Below, in pieces: positions 58,577-64,000 of a DNA stretch of 64,000 nt. Position 1 is the stretch's first letter. Every line of letters starts with the position of its first letter. The DNA lies in assembly GCF_000004075.3 (NCBI RefSeq), contig NC_026656.2, positions 23,942,607 through 24,006,606 on the forward strand. Direction: 5' to 3'. The position numbers and the translations under genes were made by a program. Origin of the DNA: Cucumis sativus. Its lineage: Eukaryota > Streptophyta > Magnoliopsida > Cucurbitales > Cucurbitaceae. The notes beneath the pieces are model-generated. The model did not search any database, had not been told where the DNA came from, and saw only the letters and a program-made list of their open reading frames with translations.

Positions 58577-60991
58577 ATGCAAACCATCGACTTTTCTTTT
58601 CAAGTACGAAAATTCCAACCAGAATTGATTGCACCAGCAAATCCTACACCCTATGAATTTAAACAACTTTCTGATATTGATGATCAACAAAGCTTAAGAT
58701 TTCACGCACCATTTGTAAATATCTATCATCATAATCCAAGTTTGGAGGGACGAGATCCAGTGAAGGTAATAATCGATACTTACATGAGATACCATCTCAC
58801 GGGCAATATTTCACAATGAAATGAGCAAAATATATATTTCACATATTGTATCGTCAGGTCCTCTTATATTTCTAGTGCGGTTCTTAACGCATGATTGTTC
58901 TCTTTGTTTTCACTATTTAAAATGTTTTGTTTTCGACAAAGAAAGGATGAAAAAATTGATCAACTATTCTTATATTTTTTTTCTTACTTGTCTTGATTCG
59001 AACTTCCAACTCTAAATATCGTATGTATGTATCTCACAACCAATTGGTCTACTTAAAAATTTTGTGTTCAACAAGTGTTTTAAGATGCTGTACTCTTTAA
59101 GTCAACTATGTTCTTATGATCGCATATCATATAAGTCGTTATATTAAATATAGATGAGGTTCTATCTCACAAGATGACAATGAGGAAAAGATGTATCTCA
59201 TATACATGTGAGATTTTCAATCTCGCAGGATGAGAATTAGATAAATGTATCCTATAAAGTTTGTGAGATGTCCATATCATATTTTTTTAATATGAGATTT
59301 TCTTCAAATAACAGGTAATAAAGGAGGCAATTGGGAAGGCATTGGTGTTTTACTATCCTTTAGCAGGAAGATTGAGAGAAGGGCCAGGTAGAAAGCTTTT
59401 TGTAGAATGTACAGGTGAAGGAATCTTGTTCATTGAAGCGGATGCAGATGTTAGCTTAGAACAATTTAGGGATACTCTTCCATATTCACTTTCAAGTATG
59501 GAGATCAACATTATACATAACGCTTTAAATTCTGATGGAGTCCTTAATTCTCCATTATTGCTCATTCAGGTATACCATATTTGTCTTCCTGTTATGTTAT
59601 GCATGCTTTTTTCTTTTCATTAATAGGAGGGGGAAAATGTAATTTAAAAAAATTTAAAGCTTGGTTTTGGAAATCATATTTCGTTATACTTGCTAAATTG
59701 TATATATGGTTTTTTTTATTTTATAGGACGAGTTCTAGAACCATCTTATAAAAAGTTTGAATTTTTCTTAGTTCTTTTCGATGTATGGGCTTCTCAACAC
59801 ACGTTTTACATAATATAATCTTTGAGTTCTCAACTAAATTCTTGAAAGAAAAAATAAGTGCTACTTTCGAAAAAACAAGTGCTTAGAGAGTTTTGAAAAC
59901 ATGATTAGAAAGTAGATAAATGAAACTAACAAAACTCATATTTATTCCTTTTGTCCTTCATCTATTTTCTTAAAGAAACAAGACAGTATGAAATTAAAAG
60001 TTAATCCTAACTAAAACACCAAACGAACAATTAGTTTGCCCTTTAATTTCACTTCTTACTTTTATTGGTCATGTAGGTGACAAGACTCAAGTGTGGAGGT
60101 TTCATCTTTGGTCTTCATTTTAATCATACTATGGCAGATGGTTTTGGCATTGCCCAATTCATAAAGGCTACAGCAGAGATAGCTCGTGGAGCTTTTGCTC
60201 CGTCTATTTTACCAGTATGGCAAAGAGCTCTGTTAACCGCAAGAGACCCTCCCAGAATCACTTTTCGCCACTATGAATACGACCAAGTAGTCGACACGAA
60301 GAGCACCCTCATTCCAGTCAACAACATGATCGATCAATTATTCTTCTTTAGCCATCTTCAAATCTCCACCCTTCGCAAAACTTTGCCTGCCCATCTTCAC
60401 GATTGCTCCTCCTTCGAGGTCTTCGCTGCCTATGTTTGGCGCCTCCGTACCATAGCCCTTCAATTTAAACCAGAGGAGGAAGTGCGGTTTCTTTGCGTTG
60501 TGAATATACGCTCGAAGATCGACATACCATTAGGGTATTATGGTAATGCGATAGTTGTTCCTGCAGTAATCACCACCGTTGCGAAGCTTTGTGGGAACCC
60601 ACTTGGTTATGCTATAGACTTGATTAGGAAGGCTATGGCTAAGGCGACGACGGAGTATATAAAGTCTATGGTGGATCTTATGGTGATTAAAGGACGACCC
60701 TGTTTAACTACAGTTGGATCATTTATCATGTCAGACCTAACGAGAATTGGGTTCGAAAATATGGATTTTGGATGGGAGAAGGCCATTTTTGGAGGACCTA
60801 TAACCGGAGGGTCCGGAATTATTCGAGGTGTGACTAGCTTTTGTATATCTTTCATGAATAGAAATGGAGAAAAGGGAATTGTGGTAAGTTTATGCTTGCC
60901 TCCTCCAGCCATGGGAAGATTTAGGGAAATTTTTTATACCTCATTGGATGAAGTTGATAGCCACATGCAAACTCTTCTATCTGCTTTGTAA
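58577..60991 (+). CDS. AAT: BAHD alcohol acyltransferase (gene D), CmAAT1/2-like
   Basis: Exons are 58577-58765, 59315-59569 and 60077-60991 (TAA), phase-0 introns, 452 aa from MQTIDFSF. The ATG used by gene C (METMQ) is ATA here (58568-58570), so translation should begin three codons later. HxxxD is HTMAD, DFGWG is DFGWE, and the residue equal to CmAAT1 Thr268 is Ala (gct at 60425-60427). The extra intron after DPVK is shared with gene C and absent from A and B. The C-terminus keeps the SHMQT end but has lost 18 nt (six codons) between TSL and DEVDSH compared with gene C sequence. Cys15 of gene C (RKCQPEL) is Phe here (RKFQPEL), and IFYTSLD replaces the older reading. The frame is intact throughout, so a protein is made; whether it makes esters is doubtful for the reasons given for gene C. 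Confidence 0.93.
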
Positions 60992-61360
60992 TAAATAAGG
61001 TTGTTTAGGTGGGTCTGAGTTGACTACATATATATATTGAGTAAATTATGTACAAAATTCCCATCAAAATAAGATTTTCTTTCATAGTGCTACTTTTGAA
61101 ATACTTTTTTAAATTACTTACACTCTCAATTTAAACCCAACTTAATCAGGTTTAATTCTATTTCGACTTTAGTGTCAGGCGAAAAAAATAAAAAACATTT
61201 TTAATATCGTTTTTGAAAAAGCGGATCATCAATGTCGGTTTTAAACCAACACTAAGGATAAGAGTTTAATGTCGTTTTTAAACGGACATCAATGATCAAC
61301 CCATTTTTACTTTTTTGTATTATGTAAAAACTGACATTAATAACCTCGTTCTTAATTTCT
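60992..61360. mobile_element. Gene D 3' region with hairpin and CACTA-type palindromic units
   Basis: The first 150 bp match the gene C 3' region. From about 61195 palindromic units appear (atgtcggttttaaaccaaca, taatgtcgtttttaaacgga, then catcaatg), the same type as in the MITE at 35219. The termini of this copy are not clear. Confidence 0.5.
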
Positions 61361-61640
61361 TTTTAACTTTCTTTTAGATTTTAAAAACTAAAATTTCCCC
61401 AATTTCTTACTTTTCTCTTTATTACTTTACTCTTTCTTACTCTACTCTTTTTCTATCAATTTTTCTTTTCTTTCTCTCCAAGTTGGTTTCTAATTTTCTT
61501 CTCTTCTCACTATGTGACCCTAGATCGTGAACAGCAACCAATCTTCGTTGTGCTTCCGCCACAAAAATCCTTGGATTTCTTCATTTGATTTGGGTATCAT
61601 TTATTTCTCATTTTCGTTTTGGAATCAATCTTTGAATTTT
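61361..61640. other. Pyrimidine-rich stretch, no gene
   Basis: Long ttcttttctt-type sequence followed by a leader-like segment (gatcgtgaacagcaaccaat, ttgtgcttccgccacaaaaa). It may be the 5' part of a CACTA or other element. No coding domain. Confidence 0.3.
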
Positions 61641-61679
61641 TGTGATGGGTCTCTTGCATAAACTATTGTTGTGTTGTTT

Positions 61680-61820
61680 TACAGAAAGAGTATGGAGCAT
61701 AGTTCCTCTACCACCCAACAAGAATAATGTAGGATGTCGGTGGATATATAAAATTAAACACAAAAATGATGGATATGTTGAAAGGTACAAGGCGAGACTC
61801 GTTGCAAAAGGATACTGTAT
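61680..61820 (+). pseudogene. Ty1/copia reverse transcriptase fragment
   Basis: The frame VPLPPNKNNVGCRWIYKIKH, then VERYKARLVAKGY, is the conserved start of the copia reverse transcriptase domain (LPKGKKAIGCKWVYKVKY, VERYKARLVAKGF). Nothing of the catalytic YVDD part follows. It ends near 61820 in AT-rich sequence. Confidence 0.8.
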
Positions 61821-61824
61821 TTTG

Positions 61825-62280
61825 TCCTACCTTTTTTATTTCTTTCATTAATTTATTTATTATTTTTTAAAAGAATTTGAATTTGAATTTAAATTTTAAA
61901 TCTTAACTTTTAATTCATAAATTTTAAATTTATGTTTTAAAACAAAAACATATTTAAAATTAAAATTTTAAAAAAATTTCTCCTCCCTATTTTTTCTCAA
62001 CCATCCCTCTATTTTCGTTTTCTATCGTCACGACACTTTGTTTTCTCAGGCTCCCACTTTCTCCCAATCTCGCACCTTCTCCCACTATCTCACTTTCTTG
62101 CCCTTTCTCTACTACACTCCACTTCACTATCTAAAACTAGTGAGAAAAATTTTTTTGCTGGGGATTTGATAGAGAAGGGGAACACGTAAAAGAATTTTTT
62201 TTGGAAAATGTGAAGAGGATCAACACATAACCTTTTGCATTTAAGACAGACTTGTTGGCAAGTTCTTTTTTTATTCATGC
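61825..62280. other. AT-rich then C-rich spacer
   Basis: An AT-rich part with self-similar aaattttaaatttt phrases (61868-61975) is followed by a C/T-rich stretch (ctcccactttctcccaatct). No gene. Confidence 0.35.
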
Positions 62281-63420
62281 TTGATGATACTACTTAATTT
62301 TTTGGCACCCATTTGGGTGTTGTCTTAATTATTCATTTAAATCACCTATTAATTAGTTGCTGTGTTAATCATTTGGCACCGATTTGACTATCTTTTAATT
62401 ATTTGCATCCTTTTAATTATTTGACACCCATCTCACATTCATTTTGTGTAAATTACTTACACCAATTTCTACGTTAAATAATTATCCATGATTAATTAAT
62501 TAGCATCATGTATTTGACAATATTCATTTTCCATTTGGCCTATTTAGTTAATTAACACCCGTATTTGACGTTTTTAATTTTTGTCATCTTGAGTTAATTA
62601 TTTGACATCCATTTGACTATTTTGATTGACATCTGATTAATTAATTTGACTATTTTGATTGATGCCCTAATTAATTAATTAGTGTTTTGCATCTGGTTAA
62701 TTATTTGGCACCCATTTGGGTGCTATGTTAATTATTTCATTTGGTTAATTAATTAGATGATGCGTTAATTATTTGGTTACTGTGTTAATTATTTAGCACT
62801 CATTTGACACATTTGGCATGCAGATTTAATTATTTGCATCTTTTTAATTATTTAGGCACCCATTTTACTTCGTTAATAATTATCCATTTGGCATATGTGT
62901 TAATTATGCTTTTGAAAATAATTATCCATTTGGCATATGTGTTAATTATGCATTTGAAAATAATTATCCATTTGACACCTGTATTTGACAATTTTAAATT
63001 TTGGCATTCTCCACTCTGAGCTAATTATGTGCATATCGTTAATTATTTTGACACTCACTCATTCTAATAATTTGCATTCTGTATTAATTAATTAATTAAT
63101 CAGTATGCATATTGCTATAATTATTTAACATTCATTTGGCTACTGTGATTATTTATTTACATCTTGTGTTAAACCTACTTTGACATTCTAAAGGTAATTA
63201 TTATTTAACACTCATTTGGCATCCTCATTTAATTATTCATTACTATGACAATTAATTATTTTGCATCTTTCTGCATTAATTAATTATTTTGCATCATTCG
63301 ACATTAATTAATTATTTTGCATCTTTCTGCATTAATTAAATATCTTGCATGTGTTGTATTAATTAATTAACTTGTATCATACGTTAATTAATCATCTTGT
63401 ACATTTTGCATATTGCTTAT
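62281..63420. repeat. Degenerate AT-rich tandem repeat (ttaattatttggcacccatttg)n
   Basis: Units of roughly 20-45 bp built on ttaattattt(g)gca and (c)ccatttg recur at least 25 times over 1.1 kb. A 57-bp stretch is repeated nearly exactly in tandem at about 62870-62970 (aataattatccatttggcat twice, followed by atgtgttaattatg). A second sub-family at 63250-63350 uses taattattttgcatctttct. The 71-codon frame here is a product of the repeat. Confidence 0.85.
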
Positions 63421-64000
63421 ATTATCTTTATATTTATTTTATTTATTTATTTTATCTCCGCATATTATCCTTCAAGTATTTTTCAAATTTCATAATGTTT
63501 CGTCATTGTTATTATTCATTTTCCAATTTAAATATATTAATTTAAATATAAAAATATAAATTGGAGAAAAAGTATTGTTTTTATGGATTTTATAATTTAA
63601 ATTTCATGAATACATGAAATTTTGCTGTTTGAAATTTAATTAATCGATTGTTTTTAAATAAACACATTTAATATTTTAAATGAGACTAAGTAGTATTTTC
63701 TATGAATTTATTAAATCTTAGATACATCAAATTTCTCATTAAACACCTATGATAGAGATTAAAATATCAAGTTTTGGTATCTTAATATTCTTAAGATGAA
63801 TAAAAATCTTTTAAAACAAAAATAAACTTCGATATGAATTGATAAACATGGGACATTTAAAAAAAAAAACCTAAATAAAATTTTGTTTTGTGAACCTCTA
63901 TAATTTAGTTTTAAAAGATAAAATTAGTTAACCATTTTATGGGTGTTGTAGGGTGCTAACACCTTCCCTACACACAATTGACTCACGAACCTAAACCTCA
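63421..64000. other. AT-rich sequence, possibly the start of a retroelement
   Basis: No gene recognised. The last 60 bp (ggtgttgtagggtgctaacaccttccctac) have the look of a repeated-element junction, but the window ends before it can be judged. Confidence 0.3.

Overview
The window is plant nuclear DNA, most likely from the gourd family (Cucurbitaceae) and close to Cucumis. The base is AT-rich, genes carry many short GT-AG introns, and retrotransposon, LINE, Mutator-like and CACTA debris is abundant. The best taxonomic clue is a cluster of BAHD acyltransferases whose N-termini (motif [11 protein letters not shown]) and internal motifs match, from memory, the melon alcohol acyltransferases CmAAT1/CmAAT2. 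Species cannot be fixed without a search.

Layout. Positions 1683-6623 (+) hold nine exons of a full-size ABCB (P-glycoprotein type) transporter that lacks its N-terminal exon(s) here. Tail to tail with it, 6829-9723 (-) is a complete six-exon gene for a C2H2/UFSP-like cysteine protease (ZUP1-type, peptidase C78, 450 aa). A 737-bp Mutator-like foldback element with a clean 9-bp target duplication lies at 10289-11025. Positions 11.1-16 kb are repeat remnants: LTR-like sequence, a DUF1985-type transposon ORF, a LINE reverse transcriptase and a copia-type LTR. Positions 16808-20764 (+) hold a complete eight-exon BUD13 gene (RES splicing complex, 556 aa). Positions 21.7-29.2 kb are intergenic repeats, including a degenerate minisatellite at 22.5-23.5 kb.

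The second half is a tandem BAHD/alcohol acyltransferase cluster, all on +: gene A (30037-32136, 444 aa), gene B (40500-41982, 461 aa), an exon-1-only pseudogene (45527-45692), gene C (48746-51129, 442 aa) and gene D (58577-60991, 452 aa). Between them lie a Ty3/gypsy 3' end and LTR, copia and gypsy fragments, a second LINE, CACTA-type MITEs and a dispersed short repeat family. The pseudogene, C and D also share promoter sequence, so they arose by segmental duplication. These enzymes would esterify alcohols with acyl-CoAs (fruit or floral volatile esters) in the cytosol.

The observations most worth following are in this cluster. (1) C and D carry an extra phase-0 intron absent from A and B; in C both splice junctions lie inside a matching 12-nt direct repeat, as expected for intron gain by insertion or duplication. 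(2) At the residue aligned with melon CmAAT1 Thr268, reported as essential, C and D have Ala, A has Met, and only B keeps Thr. (3) A, C and D have DFGWE in place of DFGWG. (4) C has a C-terminal frameshift and an in-frame 5' insertion; D has lost the first ATG. B therefore looks like the best-preserved enzyme, and the others look divergent or decaying. No wholly new system was found.
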